Origin: Bisporella sp. PMI_857
Taxonomy: Eukaryota > Ascomycota > Leotiomycetes > Helotiales > Helotiaceae
DNA: 64,000 nucleotides
NCBI GenBank assembly: GCA_021307315.1
Contig: JAJSPD010000045.1
Span: 1 to 64,000, forward strand
Reading direction: 5' to 3'
Positions within the stretch are counted from its first letter, which is position 1. Every line of letters begins with the position of its first letter. Below the pieces are notes generated by a model, which saw only the letters and a list, made by a program, of their open reading frames with translations, made no database searches and was not told the origin of the DNA. Below are positions 33,443 through 45,350 of this stretch, piece after piece. The position numbers were made by a program, and so were the translations under genes.

Positions 33443-34509
33443 TCAATGGAATCTCTCTAGGTGGCGTTTCAGCAAATCTTTGCGCGTAAAACTACTCTGA
33501 CTACCAATGTTCGAGTGTCTACCAGTTTTTACATGACAATCCTGTACCGGGCACTCATAATGCCTTGTGTATGGGTCATGGCGTTTTATGTGACGGACTA
33601 AGTCTTTGTGATGGTCATAAACCCACGAGCAGCCCAACACTTGGCAGTGATGAATATGATTGTAGATTTGCACATGGCGGCTAAGGAGGTCAGTAAACAG
33701 GATTTGCTTATATTGTACAGTTATCTTACCGTGCTTTACCTAAGTTGCTGTATGTTCGGGGGCAACTTGGACACTTGAAATGGCCATTAGAAAGGGTGCT
33801 GAAGCAGCCGTTCGTTCCAACCTTATCGCTGACTGAAGCGGATGAAGTTGAAGAAATGATACTCCTCGTGAGTGGCTCAGAGATCATCAAAGCCGCAGTA
33901 ATTGGTTGTAGGAGGAGGGCGGCCGCCGCCGCTCGCCCGCCCTCCTCGTTGTTAACAGAATAGTTAGATAAAAAAGAAACATTACGCACAACACTCTCAT
34001 CTGCGACGTATTGGCTTGCATCGGAGACCGACTTTCCGCGATCACAGCTACGGTCGGTGCTGACATCGTGAGGCTCCTTGCGAGGCTCCGAGTCGGCTTC
34101 TCCCCAAGTATCATCGGCTAGAGATTCCAGCTCCTGATCCTTGGAAACGCTTTCAGTGGGTGGATCTAATACATGTGGGCTTTTATGAAAGATGGATCGA
34201 GGATCTACCGTGGGTTCGTTTTCGTTTTGAAGATAGCAGCTGTATAATGGTGTCAATATTCCTCCCAGGTGAGATATAATGGTGTGATAGAGATAACGTA
34301 CATGCGACAAAATGAGTTGAGAATTAGTTAGTGTCACGGGCTAACCGCTTGAAGGAGCGGCCACCCGCGAGGTAAGACTCGAGGTTACCCTCAGGAGGAA
34401 AGGCGCCTTCACCTGGCGCAAAAATAGTTTGCTCCCCAGAGCAAGTAAATATTGCGGCGACGAACCGAAATCTGTTAATGAACAAAACTCGCAAGGAGGT
34501 GGAAAGCAT
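33443..34509 (-). CDS. C2H2 zinc-finger protein
   Basis: Exons 34346-34509, 33730-34239 and 33443-33680 give a consistent 303-residue model. The 49-bp second intron (branch CTGAC) is firm. The first intron (34240-34345) uses a weak GTTAGC donor, chosen because it is the one that links the ATG at 34509 in frame. Three C2H2-type fingers lie at the C-terminus: KCPSC...H-x5-H, HCQVLGC...H-x3-H and ECPVQDC...H-x3-H, the last with a long linker. An Ala/Leu-rich segment precedes them, encoded by GC-rich palindromic DNA near 33910-33950. Nucleic-acid binding is inferred from the fingers. The 5' end is the main uncertainty. Confidence 0.68.
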
Positions 34510-34909
34510 GGATAATTATACTTAATGACTCTAGAAAGCAGGTTGATTTAGAACTGAGAGTATAGTGAGGCCACCAATCGTAACTTGAGGAGCAACTTTA
34601 TATGCATGGCTTGCATATATGCTGACGCTACACTCCCTAGAAGAGGCCACCAATAACATTCGAGCAGATTTAATGCCTTAGTAGCAATTCAAAAATACGA
34701 CCTTAACATTGTGCTGTCTCTATTGGCGGCCGTTTGAGGTGCCCAAAGACAAAAGACAAGTCGGCACAACGGAAAGAGGCACTTGCCTGGTTTGAGAAAA
34801 CCATTCGCGCGTCAATAGTTGTGAATTGATCGATGCTGCTAATAGTGATAAGGAAAATTATATTGTTCATACAGTGTATACATCCGTTGTGCCGCAATAG
34901 GGCAAATGC
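34510..34909. other. short intergenic region
   Basis: 400 bp between the start of the C2H2 gene (-) and the stop of the MICOS gene (-). It should contain the C2H2 promoter; no distinct element is recognised. Confidence 0.5.
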
Positions 34910-35730
34910 TTAGTTCCCCTTTCTGACCCACCCCTCAACAGCCTCTCTACTGGAGGATACCTTATCATCCACAATATGAACTGCTTGTTGCGAATGAACT
35001 CGAGCCATATGCCATGCCTTCTCAAATCCCTGCCTTGTCCTCAGATGTGCATCCGCAACAGCTGGAAATCTTTGCTCGTATTTCCATAGTAGATCTGATA
35101 CATTCCGCATAGTAACTGGGAGAACAACCCACCCAGCACCGATTCCGACTGCAGCAGGCACAACCGCTCTCAGCACAATATTCCGGTTTCTAGATATTAT
35201 ACTTCCAGTCATGGCAGCCACTAGAACATAGATTGATCCTGGCATAAGTTTCTCCCCAGTCTTTGGTTCGGGAGCAAGGGATGCAATCGTGCTAGTGAAA
35301 CTGGATTCGAGATGAAGGGCTTGATCCATGAACTCATTGACCTTGTTCTCCCCAGCTGCTATATAGCCGTGCAGAAACACACGTGCCTTTCCAATTTGTG
35401 CCGCTAACCGATCTGTGGGAGTGGGTGATCTCACTTTTGTGGTGGTGTCTGATGGAGATGTAGGGGTAGAAGTGGGAGGTGCTGGGGGCAATTCGTAGTC
35501 ATCGTAGATAGGTTTTTTTGCCTATAGGATCCGTTAGAAACATAAATAACAATGGAATCACCCTGCCGGCATACATTAATTTTGTCCGGCGCCTCTGCGA
35601 AGACGTTGGTTTTAGGGTAGAGAACGAAGCCTGCGAGAAGCGCTGCGGGCGCAACGCGCTACATTCTGTTAGTTAAGCGCTTCTACTACGGTAAATTACT
35701 GACCTGCCGCAGGAACAATCTAGTGGCCAT
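34910..35730 (-). CDS. MIC27: MICOS complex subunit MIC26/MIC27 (apolipoprotein O family)
   Basis: Exons 35704-35730, 35575-35658 and 34910-35521, with introns of 45 and 53 bp, encode 240 residues. The N-terminus is a basic, hydrophobic mitochondrial targeting segment. Family marks are KKPIYDDYELPPAP, PTPTDRLAAQIGKAR, the SSFTSTIASLAPEP segment and the LMPGSIYVLVAAMTGSI span followed by a second span ending PVTMRNVSDL. The protein belongs to the inner-membrane complex that shapes cristae junctions. I cannot separate Mic26 from Mic27 by eye, so the symbol is the closest choice. It is transcribed divergently from OCT1, another mitochondrial gene. Confidence 0.9.
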
Positions 35731-35922
35731 GGTTCAATTGACGTTGATGTAAAGTCAATTGGGACGTATATCGCAGTTTCCTTCCGAGGGTCAAGAAAGC
35801 TTGGAGGTACGATCTTGGCATTTTATGCATCATTGCATAAAATGCACAACTTGTGTGCCGATGTCAAATAATTATTTCATATGTACAACAACGAATGATT
35901 ACCAGAAGATTTGCGAAGAAGG
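35731..35922. promoter_or_regulatory. bidirectional promoter MIC27-type / OCT1
   Basis: Only 192 bp separate the two start codons. The stretch contains a perfect 12-bp-arm inverted repeat with a 4-bp loop at 35818-35845. Confidence 0.6.
35818..35845. repeat. perfect palindrome GCATTTTATGCA-TCAT-TGCATAAAATGC
   Basis: Left arm 35818-35829, loop 35830-35833, right arm 35834-35845; all 12 bases pair. It is 78 bp upstream of the OCT1 ATG and 88 bp upstream of the MICOS ATG, roughly central between the two genes. It could be a dimeric transcription-factor site or a hairpin in a leader. Confidence 0.9.
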
Positions 35923-38268
35923 ATGCTAAAGAGCGCCCAGTCAAGGGCGTGGATCTGCTCGAGATGCATTCAACGGCAGATTCAAGGACGGAGAGGTCTC
36001 AAGATCACCGCCTCACAACACAACGAGTCTCGATCTGTGAACAACATCGCGCCAGGAGCTCTACACGATGACAGAACACTGCGGCAGATCTTTGATTCTC
36101 CTAATATCTGGAAAGAGTTCTCTCAGTCCGCTAAATATGGATATTCAGGGCGTGGTTGCGGACTCTTCCAGAATCGATATCTTACAGATCCGCAAGGATT
36201 TGAGTCCTTTGCGAATACAAGTTTATGGAAGGCAAAAAGGATAGTGGAAAAGGTTTTGGCAGCGTCTTCGGTGGATGAATACAAAAGAATTGCGCGCGAC
36301 TTGGATAGGCTCAGTGACCTGCTATGTCGAGTTATTGATTTGTCGGATTTTGTCCGGGCTACCCATCCAGATGATAAGTTCCAAGCGGCTGCTACGAAAG
36401 CATATATGATGATGTTTGAATATATGAACGTTTTGAATACCACAACAGGGCTGTATAAGCAGCTTCAGGTTGCTACGAATACTCCAGAAGTTGTGGCGAG
36501 TTGGAACGAGGAGGAGCTCGTGGTTGTGCAAATTCTGGCAAAAGACTTCGCCAAGTCAGCCATCGATCTGCCTCGATCACAAAGGGAACGTTTCGTTACA
36601 CTTTCTCAGGAGATTAGCGAGGTCGGAACAGAATTTGTGGATGAGATGGAACCTTCCCGACATCAGATTACCTTCCCGAGCAGTAGGTTGCAAGGAATGG
36701 AGCCGATGTTGGTGAGGGAGTTCACAACTTGGGGGAGAGTCTCCTTACCAACTATTGGCGGTGTATCGCTTGCAGCATTAAGGTCAGTGCATGATGAAGA
36801 AGTCCGGAAAGAGATCTTTATTGCCAGTAAAACTGCATCTGAGAGAACGCTGGATAAGCTAGAGACGATGCTGAGAAAAAGGGCTGAATTGGCAAGGCTT
36901 TCAAGGTTCGAGAGTTTTGCTCATTTGAGTCTAAGTGACAAGATGGCAAAGTCGCCAGAATCAGTCAATCAATTCTTACAAGCCTTGTCAGCAGATAATA
37001 GCCCAAGAGTCAAGCTTGAGATGGAAGAGCTCTTAGAAGCGAAAAGATTGGCTACAGGATCTCCTAAATTTAATGCCTGGGACAAGGAGTACTATACTAG
37101 CCGAGTTCTGGCAAATGTGAAGCCGAAAGCCAGAAATTCAGACTTCATTTCTGCATTCTTCTCGCTTGGCACAGTCATGCAAGGTCTGTCCAGGTTGTTT
37201 ACGAGGCTGTATGGTATAAGATTTGTGCCTCATGAGACTAGTCCAGGCGAGACTTGGAATTCAGATGTCCGCAGGCTGGATGTAGTGTCAGAGACAGATG
37301 GACATGTTGCTGTTTTGTACTGCGACTTGTTTTCGCGACCAGGGAAATCGCCAAACCCAGCGCACTTCACTCTGCGGTGTTCTCGAGAGATTGCCGAGAA
37401 TGAGCTTGAAGAAGCATCATTGTCACTGAATGGCCTGTTCAAATCTGCGCAAGAGGCAGCCAATGATGGCATGGCTACTTCTATAGCATCTGGCTCACTA
37501 AAACAGTTACCAACTATCGCTCTTATATGCGACTTCTCGACTAATTCCAATCCTAGAATGCCCCCATCTCTTCTCAGCTTCCATGAAGTTACAACATTAT
37601 TTCACGAGATGGGTCATGCGATTCATTCTATACTTGGTCGGACGTCTCTTCAGAATGTGTCAGGTACTCGATGTGCTACAGACTTTGCAGAACTACCTTC
37701 CGTGCTTATGGAGCATTTCGCGAGTGATCCTGAAGTATTGTCGTTGTTCGCACGTCATTATGAGACGGATCAACCGTTGCCTTATGAAATGGTTAATGAT
37801 AAGTTGGCATTGGAAAAGAAGTTTGAAGGCTCAGATATCGAGAATCAAATCATACTTTCTATGATCGATCAGGAATACCATTCACACTTGCCATTGGAGA
37901 GGTCTTTCAGTACCACCCAGATCTATCATGATATTCAGAATAAGCATGGTGTACTACCTTCGGACCCTCCTGGCACTAGCTGGCAAGGATTCTTTGGCCA
38001 CTTATTCGGCTACGGAAGCACATATTATAGCTATCTCTTCGACAGAGTGCTTGCGAAACGCATCTGGCAGGTAGTCTTTGCATCGGGCCAGGGAGGAAAG
38101 TCTGTAGATAGAGAGAGCGGGGAGAGAATGAAAGAGAAGGTCTTGAAATGGGGCGGTGGTAGGGATCCTTGGCGCTGCGTTGCTGAAGTGCTTGATGATG
38201 AGAGAGTCGGGAATGGCGATGAGAAAGCTATGGGTGTTGTGGGTAGCTGGGGAATTCAACGGAGGTGA
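35923..38268 (+). CDS. OCT1: mitochondrial intermediate peptidase (Oct1, M3 metallopeptidase)
   Basis: One exon of 781 residues from the ATG at 35923. The frame is open a few codons further up but only from a TTG. The N-terminus is Arg/Lys-rich without acidic residues, as in matrix targeting signals. The zinc site is H561-E562-M-G-H565 followed by the downstream acidic motif in DFAELPSVLMEHF, as in family M3. FASDPEVLSLFARHY and GYGSTYYSYLFDR are further conserved blocks. The enzyme removes an octapeptide from imported precursors after the main processing peptidase has cut. Its length fits fungal Oct1 (about 780-800). Confidence 0.95.
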   Translation: MLKSAQSRAWICSRCIQRQIQGRRGLKITASQHNESRSVNNIAPGALHDDRTLRQIFDSPNIWKEFSQSAKYGYSGRGCGLFQNRYLTDPQGFESFANTSLWKAKRIVEKVLAASSVDEYKRIARDLDRLSDLLCRVIDLSDFVRATHPDDKFQAAATKAYMMMFEYMNVLNTTTGLYKQLQVATNTPEVVASWNEEELVVVQILAKDFAKSAIDLPRSQRERFVTLSQEISEVGTEFVDEMEPSRHQITFPSSRLQGMEPMLVREFTTWGRVSLPTIGGVSLAALRSVHDEEVRKEIFIASKTASERTLDKLETMLRKRAELARLSRFESFAHLSLSDKMAKSPESVNQFLQALSADNSPRVKLEMEELLEAKRLATGSPKFNAWDKEYYTSRVLANVKPKARNSDFISAFFSLGTVMQGLSRLFTRLYGIRFVPHETSPGETWNSDVRRLDVVSETDGHVAVLYCDLFSRPGKSPNPAHFTLRCSREIAENELEEASLSLNGLFKSAQEAANDGMATSIASGSLKQLPTIALICDFSTNSNPRMPPSLLSFHEVTTLFHEMGHAIHSILGRTSLQNVSGTRCATDFAELPSVLMEHFASDPEVLSLFARHYETDQPLPYEMVNDKLALEKKFEGSDIENQIILSMIDQEYHSHLPLERSFSTTQIYHDIQNKHGVLPSDPPGTSWQGFFGHLFGYGSTYYSYLFDRVLAKRIWQVVFASGQGGKSVDRESGERMKEKVLKWGGGRDPWRCVAEVLDDERVGNGDEKAMGVVGSWGIQRR

Positions 38269-38556
38269 GACTGAGCACTAAAACCGCTCATGTAACTTGT
38301 AAATATTCCCATGTATGATTAGGGTTAGACTTCCTGCCGACGAGGCGATGGAGTCATTTGTACGAGAAAAGACCAAATGTATATATAATAGACCAATCAA
38401 GACCATTCTACCCTTAGGAACTGTAGATCTTCCACAAACTTCAAATGTATCCTATATACATACATCTAATAATAACACCAACACCAGAACCTGTGTGAAA
38501 ATGCACCATCCTCCATGATACTCCCCTGCCAACCAAACTCCGCCGATTCCCCCGCC

Positions 38557-40360
38557 TTATCCCCGATTGCTCGTAGCCAATGTGCCCTCTACCCACGTCT
38601 TCGCATTGCTCACCGCATCCCTAGGGCTCTTCTTCCAATTAATCAAGAAACCTTGCAATTCCGCAGGGCTGATCTTCCTATCCGGGATGTCCTGCGCGAA
38701 CTCCTTGGCCATCTTCCTCAGCTCCTCTATATCTAAATCATCCGGTATCTGCACCTTCTCCTTCGCCGCCTCCTTCACGCTACCGTTGACCCCGGCCTCG
38801 TCCATCGACGAGATCTGTTCCGCGGCGGAGAAAATCTGCAGAAATAGCGTCTCGGCGTGCAGCTTCGTCGCCAGCTCGAACTGTATCCGAACGTCGATCC
38901 TTCCCGGTCTCAGGAGCGCGTTATCTAGCTTCTCGATGTGGTTGGTCGTCATGATCAGCACCCTTCCCTCATGGCTCGCCACGCCGTCGATGATGTTCAG
39001 GAGGCCGGAAAGCGAAATATGGCCTTCGTTGACCTTTGGCCGCTTCGGCTTCGATTCCTCGTCGTCGCCATCTTCCGATTTGGGCTTGGGGGGAGGCGGG
39101 AGCGCGGTCTTGCGGTCGATGAGGCCGGCCGAATCGATGTCTTCGAGGAGAACGAGGCACTGCTCTGGGAGCTTGTCGAAGAGGGTCGCGAGGTCTTCTT
39201 CGGTTATGGTGGGATCTTGGAGGGACATGCAGTAGACGTCCAGATCGAACACTCCCGCCAGAGCGAAGGAGAGCGATGTCTTGCCTGTTCCGAAAATTAG
39301 TACCTTTCCTTTGGGATTAAATTTGCCCGCGACCCCGCCCGTAACCGCTTTTAAAGAGATTCTTACCTGTTCCTGGAGGGCCGTAGAATAACTTCATAAT
39401 GTTAGCTCACCTAGAACGAATGCTGGGTCTCGTAATATGACTTACATAGCCTCTGCGGTACGGGATTCCTCTTTGAGCGTACCATTGCCGCGTTTCAGGC
39501 AATAGGTACTCCTCGATATCTTGTAAAATTTTTGACTTTTGCTCATCTCCAAGCACAACCGTATTCATCGATCTCGATGGTCTAGTAGCGGCCTTCTTCC
39601 AAGGATTTCCTCCCATGTGCCTTTGTTTCTCTGGTGCTGGTCTTCTAATAACAGTCTTCAATGCAGTCTTCTCTTGATTGAATACAAATACCTCCTTCAG
39701 CAACTCCTTAATCGGCAATGTTGATCGGCCAAGACAATAGAGTTGCCCATCAATGATAGTATTCTGATTCAAATTAAAGAGCGGATTACTCGTCTGCTGT
39801 CTCTCCCGCCTCATCCAACAGAATAGCCTGCGTTTATGCCAGAAATAATGCGTTTGTCCTACATCAGGCTGGTATCGCATGTCTGTCTTAGTGCCTTTCC
39901 TAGTCTTTGAAGACCCGTCATCTCCGTCCGCCATATCTCTAAACATTTCTAGCATACTAGGCTTACCATAGACCGGGAGGGCGACCAAGCGATGTGACTT
40001 CTCGCCGACGCCGCGCGAGGCAAGCCAGTCCATAACCCAGGCATAGGAGTCGACATCCGAGCTGATGTTCACGGAGCAAGTCAGGTGCTGCATGACTAAG
40101 GACTGGGCTTGGCGCGAGAGGAAGGAGATCGCCTTTGCGAGCGCGTAGCCAAGGAATGTAACCGAGACGCTTTTGGTGATGTCGAAGCCGAATGCTTCGT
40201 ATAGACCTCGAGAAATTGCGCTGTAGCCGGGGATAAAGACATCGAGGAGGTTGGCTGGGAGGTGAAGCGATGTGTCTCCCGTGACCTGTAAGCCAGTGGT
40301 GGACTCTGGACGACTAGTTCGCAGCCCAACACCAGCGAGTCCTTGAGATAAGGACCACAT
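38557..40360 (-). CDS. BCS1-like AAA ATPase (mitochondrial chaperone family)
   Basis: Exons 39446-40360, 39367-39391 and 38557-39284, with introns of 54 and 82 bp, encode 555 residues. The N-terminal BCS1_N region (about residues 40-300) has a hydrophobic segment near SVTFLGYALAKAISF. Walker A is G309-PPGTGK-T316 and Walker B runs through LVLLEDID (about 357-364), with a sensor region LIMTTNH and the arginine segment LLRPGRIDV. A charged Lys/Pro/Asp insert separates Walker B from the sensor. BCS1 itself translocates the Rieske protein across the inner membrane; fungi carry several paralogues and this divergent one may have another substrate. The second intron falls within the Walker A codon for G314. 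Confidence 0.9.
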
Positions 40361-41699
40361 TGTTGAAGAAAGGTTAATTAATGAGACGCTCGAGCCTTAA
40401 ACTGGATTTCGATCGTATTTGTACCCGAATCATATAGATCTAAGCACTGCAGCCTTATTGAGAGGCTGTGGTTCCCAATGAAGCCGTGCCGCTCGGCTAG
40501 TTGTCTGCTTTGGAACCTGTCCAGGGGGGGTTGAGTCTATAAGTGGTCAAATGAAGACTGATCTGCAGGACAAGGCGTAAGCATGCTGGCATCATCTATG
40601 CATTACACGGATGCCTGCAGATACAGTACAGTATGTGCGCCTTTGTGGATATCGTGGCGGAGGGGGTTTTCACATGTTGTGGAGAGCTTGGCGGATCTAG
40701 CCCAGGAGAGAATGGTCATTGGCTCGCTTGTGCCCCTATTCAACTTCAGAGATTGAAGTGTAAAAAAGCCTCGTAAGTCTTAGCTCCCTTTTAAGATTGA
40801 AAAGTTCCTTTTTCAAACCAATGGAGTTTAATCTTGGCACTTTCGTTGACTTACCATAGGTCATGATCGTCGCTGAATGAACACAAAGCGGGAGAAGCCA
40901 TTGCTTATCAACCACTATCCGAACACAACCTCACACAGTAAACAACCTTGGAACCTATCTTGGGTAATTCTATTGCAAAGTTAATGTATGGGAAATTATA
41001 AGCGGCATGTTAAAGTACCTGTTGTGTAGAAAATTTCGGGCGATCTGGTGAAATACAGGGACGCTCCTGCTACAAAATATATATAGCTACGCTAGTACAT
41101 AGTTTCTAGCTCTGGTAGGAAGCTTACAATGTTTTCCCTCATAGCTTGAACCTTGGATTCTTGACTTAATAAAATCTTTTAAAGATTCAAATCAAAAGGC
41201 CACATTTTGCATTATAAACGAGTATTAAACTAATTTCCCCCAAAAAAGGCATTACTATCTAAAAACTCGATTACCTTACACCATGTGACAGTTAGCAGGC
41301 TACTCTTTTCGGAGGGGTTTGGTGGTTGTGTTTCAAAGGGTCTGCTAATCAGCTCTCTGCGAACCATGTTCCATCTGTGCTGCGCACCGCTCCACCGATC
41401 GCCCCCGCTTCATCATCATGCGCTATCTCCACATCCACCCCCCCCACCCCCCTGGCGGTTCTTGAGGGATCAACCTGAGCTCTGAGCCCGCACAATCTTG
41501 GAGGACGTATTTAAATGCGCCTGGTCCCCTTCTCGCCTGATCCTGAAACCTACCACCAATTATTGACTCATTCACCCCTTAGCCCCCCTTTTCTCCCTAT
41601 CTTAAATCCTCACTTTTCAGCCGATCTGCCACGCGGGAACAGCCGTCGCTCCCTCTTTACCGCGGCCGCCTGTCTCTTTCCACGACGTCTCGACATCTT

Positions 41700-41940
41700 G
41701 ATGCCATCTCACAGCCTCCCACAACCCCGGCAACAGATTGCATCGGACATGACACGATGAAGATTACTCGCACACTGACGAAAATTCCGAAAGCATAAGC
41801 GACTCCGACGCAGACAGCCTTTTAATATCAGAGATGATGACGACACGACGACCTCCTTAATGACGAACTATAATACTCGCTCAAGTATTACCTCGCTGTT
41901 GCGACGGCAAGGGCGTACTTCCAGTCGGCATTGTAAACCC
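41700..41940 (+). pseudogene. frameshifted coding relic with acidic Ser/Asp-rich start
   Basis: An ATG at 41701 opens MPSHSLPQPRQQIASDMTR and then stops. Moving frame gives DEDYSHTDENSESISDSDAD with SLLISE after it, and another shift gives SLKYYLAVATARAYFQSAL. The order of an acidic, Ser-rich N-terminus followed by a YYLA-type helix recalls the starts of repeated fungal FluG/DUF3435-like proteins. At least two frame breaks and a stop separate the pieces and nothing recognisable follows, so it is treated as decayed. The family suggestion is weak inference. Confidence 0.3.
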
Positions 41941-43930
41941 TTTCAAAAAGAAGTAGCTGGTGATTGATGTAAATAAAAGCTATTAGGAAAATCGTTAACG
42001 AGGACGTGCAATACGCATTACGCATTAAAGCGATCAATTTAAATGGCTTTGTAGCACTTCTGATTGACAGACGAAATCGTAACGCTACATGAGATCTCGC
42101 TAAATAAAACGAATGATAGCAGAAGATTGCAGCAGCTATAATACCGTTGTGCGGTATGAAGGCGAACTCCTTGTCATATTTAGCATGGATATCCGTTAAA
42201 AGGATAACAGACATCCAATCCTCAGAGCTGAAGATGCTATGAGCTAAGCGATAGTATAGATGAAGGCAGGGAGAACGCTGACGAGATGCTTTTTCTGTCA
42301 TGGAACCTATCTCTAGCATTGCGTGAAAGGCTCGCATCGTATGCAAGCCCTGGCTCTCTGAATGGGTACTCTTTTCAGGAGGCACATCAAGACGCTAGAA
42401 AGTCGGCGCTCCCATTAATTGTCAGATTGTGATATTGGGGTTGAGCGTCGAATCGCTTTGCTGATTCATGCAGAGAGATTTCACGAAAATTCTCCACGGG
42501 TTCATGATAAACTCCCTTGTGCAAGGACCCATTAGGGTGGAAGTTTTCCCAAAGTACCGGCGTAGAAAGCTTGTGCTGTCTTTACATATTCTGTTTCCTT
42601 GTCACCCTTAGCAGCATTACGTCCGCTAGTTATCCAAGCCAACAACATCCACATAACAAGGAAGCCATGTCGGCTGCATTGACCTTTGCTTACGCCAATA
42701 ATAAAACCACGAGACCGTTATATCCAACACAACCGGTGTCATAATAAAGGATATGCAGCTTCGCCTCAGTTCTGCACCTTGTTCGGTCATAAAGGGGACA
42801 CGAACATATGCAGGTGTCGTACCGCTGTGGAGCTCTAAAAATTTACCCCGGTTACTTGGCGAAGCTTATGTGCCCAGCCGGGCAAGGGCAAACCGATCTG
42901 CTGGTATTGCGGGTGAGCCAATGGAGCTATAAAGCGATAAGACGGCCTTTTCTTGATGTATTTCCGCGTAATATATGATTTGATTAATTCCTAATGAACA
43001 TATAACAAAAGAGTACTATAAAGTTCACTAATAGTAGTTATGATCAACTAGTCACTATGTAAGCACACTACATTAAAATTTAAGCATTTGATTAATATTA
43101 TTGTGGTGAGGAATAACAGGTTTATTCAATTATAATTCACTTCAAAACTATCTGTTTAGTTATGACCACCACTAATAGCACGCTAAAGCTAATTTCTCTA
43201 AAAGAATTTCACCAAAAAAAAGCCTTAGCGCATAACTAACACGCGCTGCGATAGCTATCGCTATATTTAATAGCCGCGCACATCCTGGTGTGCTGTTGGC
43301 GTTTATTGCACTATCATGCACGTTGAGTAATCTAACGCACCTTTGTTGTTAGTCATTTCCCTGCTATTGGCCGATAAAGGACACATACTAGCACCTCGGC
43401 CAGTCACACGAGAAACAACGTTCAGAGGCGCGGTGTGATGTCGCATGCAGATGCTAGAGGGGGTAGGTGACAGAACGAAGTGGAACGCATAAGTACCCTA
43501 GACATACCTCCCGCAAACAACGGTGCCTCTATTCATCTGAACAAGAGAGCGTGACTCATCATCATAATCGATCCCATTTCTAGTCATCGGCTTGTCGGCC
43601 TTATTTAACAGCGCAGCGGATTTAAGCACGCGAATATATCTTCAAACCGAAAAAAAAACGCTAAGTCGCACACTAAATCTTTTCAAAACAAGCAGCCATC
43701 TTTACAAAGCGCGGCTCCAACGCCTGCAGACAATCAGATAACGCAATAAGAGTCCGTAAAACTCAAATATGGTTCCAAGAAGGGAGGTCCAATGAACACC
43801 AAATCATTGAGCTTGCAGATGATTTACTAATACGCGAAACATAAGTTGAGGGCTATCCAAGAATCCGCTTTACAATTAATAGCAGAAATAAAGAGATCCT
43901 TGCGTCACAGGCGGGATATAGTTACTGTTT

Positions 43931-43970
43931 CGGGGAAGGGGCAGGGGAAGGGGCAGGGGCAGGGGCAACT
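43931..43970. repeat. GGGGCA/GGGGAA short tandem repeat
   Basis: About six to seven units of GGGGCA and GGGGAA in a row. It is G-rich on the plus strand, so a G-quadruplex is possible. No nearby gene is supported. Confidence 0.7.
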
Positions 43971-45350
43971 GCTTGTTGATGTTAGAGTTTTGTCTGAAGT
44001 AACTCAATGCAAGTATTAAATTTTACGCACCTACAAAGTGGGCATTAGAAATAGTTGCAGCGGAATGTAGAGGGAGAAGAGTCGGGCATGAAAAGTCGAA
44101 GAGATGAATCAGACATGGACACCTCTATGGACCAGATCTATTGAATGTTACCATTTAATGGAAGGAATACAAGCAACTCATGATGTGGATGACTCTCACT
44201 TGGATCCCCATTTCGATTCCAATATCCATTAGGTGTGTCTATATTCCTTGATGCAGAATATACTAATACACGTACAGTAGCGACCAGCTCAAATGGCTTT
44301 CTCGTGATTCGATGGGGTATCTGGGCAAACACACACTACAGCGCCTTCCAGTTGGCTCTTACCATTCCGTCACAACACAAGACCATCATTTCTCCATATT
44401 TCGTGGAAGAGCCGCGAAGTATCTGAGAAGACATACACAAATTAACAACGTTTCTCCAAGAATACTTTCTCGGAACGTGCTAGAAAGTTGCTTGGTCTAC
44501 TTCGACAAGCACAGAGATAAACTTAAGAGAATAGATGAGCATTCTATTACAAACACCAAGAATAAAAGTGTCTTGCTCACAGGAATAAAAAGATCTTCCC
44601 ACTAGATGAAGAGCTACACAACCGCGACAATAGCAGCCCCGTGAAGACTCGCACACTTTTTGCTCTGTATAATCCATCACAATTGAAGAAAAGTGCCTCT
44701 TATATCTTTTACGCTGAAAGCTAAATTTCAATTTCGCTTTTTCCTGCAAACAGACCAACACTAACTCCGACAGACACAACCATCCTTATAGTCCAGAACA
44801 GCGATTAGATTTCATAAGTAATAGGTTATATTTCAGCAAAACTGGCTTGTATGACAGTTAAGGACGGTCGAGTCGAAGCCGTTCCAATTCCTAGTGGGAT
44901 AGGACCCCAGATCGTTCACGGTCCTTACTTCCCAGCCCGCTCCCAAAAGTCTTTTTGGTCGATATTATTGTCCACGAGATAGTTATACGGCAATGCCAGC
45001 TTCACCTGTATGCTGTATAAGTATGTATGTCGTTCGAAAAGTCCTCAACAGGTCAAATTTCACACTTTCGACATAGCTGGTATTGCTGCACTGGTCACTA
45101 GGGCCATAATCAATACATTCGACCTCTTACAGTATGTCAAATCTTATTACATGCAACAAGGCTCGGACTCTTGCTCCTCCACAGATCCTGTCCATAGAAG
45201 TCTGAATCCTTTACAAATTAAGTGAAGCATTCTATTCGGTTAAATAAACCAATATTACTATTAAAAACCCTACACTCTAATAATATCCTAGTATCAAATC
45301 CGACAGGTTCATATCCTAGTTGATGGCCATAATTGCCTGCATGGCATCCT

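Larger units (their letters stand above)
40361..45350. other. gene-poor 5-kb region
   Basis: No intact gene is supported. It holds a frameshifted coding relic at about 41710-41935, a GGGGCA-type short tandem repeat at 43931-43970, a 14-bp palindrome at 43248-43261 and AT-rich DNA. The first few hundred bases would include the promoter of the BCS1-like gene. Confidence 0.55.

Noticed and set aside
33911..33951. GC-rich palindrome in the C2H2 gene
   Set aside because: It encodes an Ala/Leu-rich segment, so codon use in a repeat-prone stretch explains it adequately.
41888..42385. 165-codon minus-strand frame
   Set aside because: No similarity; it is antisense to the better-explained coding relic and lies in AT-rich decayed sequence.
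43248..43261. 14-bp perfect palindrome GCGATAGCTATCGC
   Set aside because: Short and isolated, not near a gene; could be chance.
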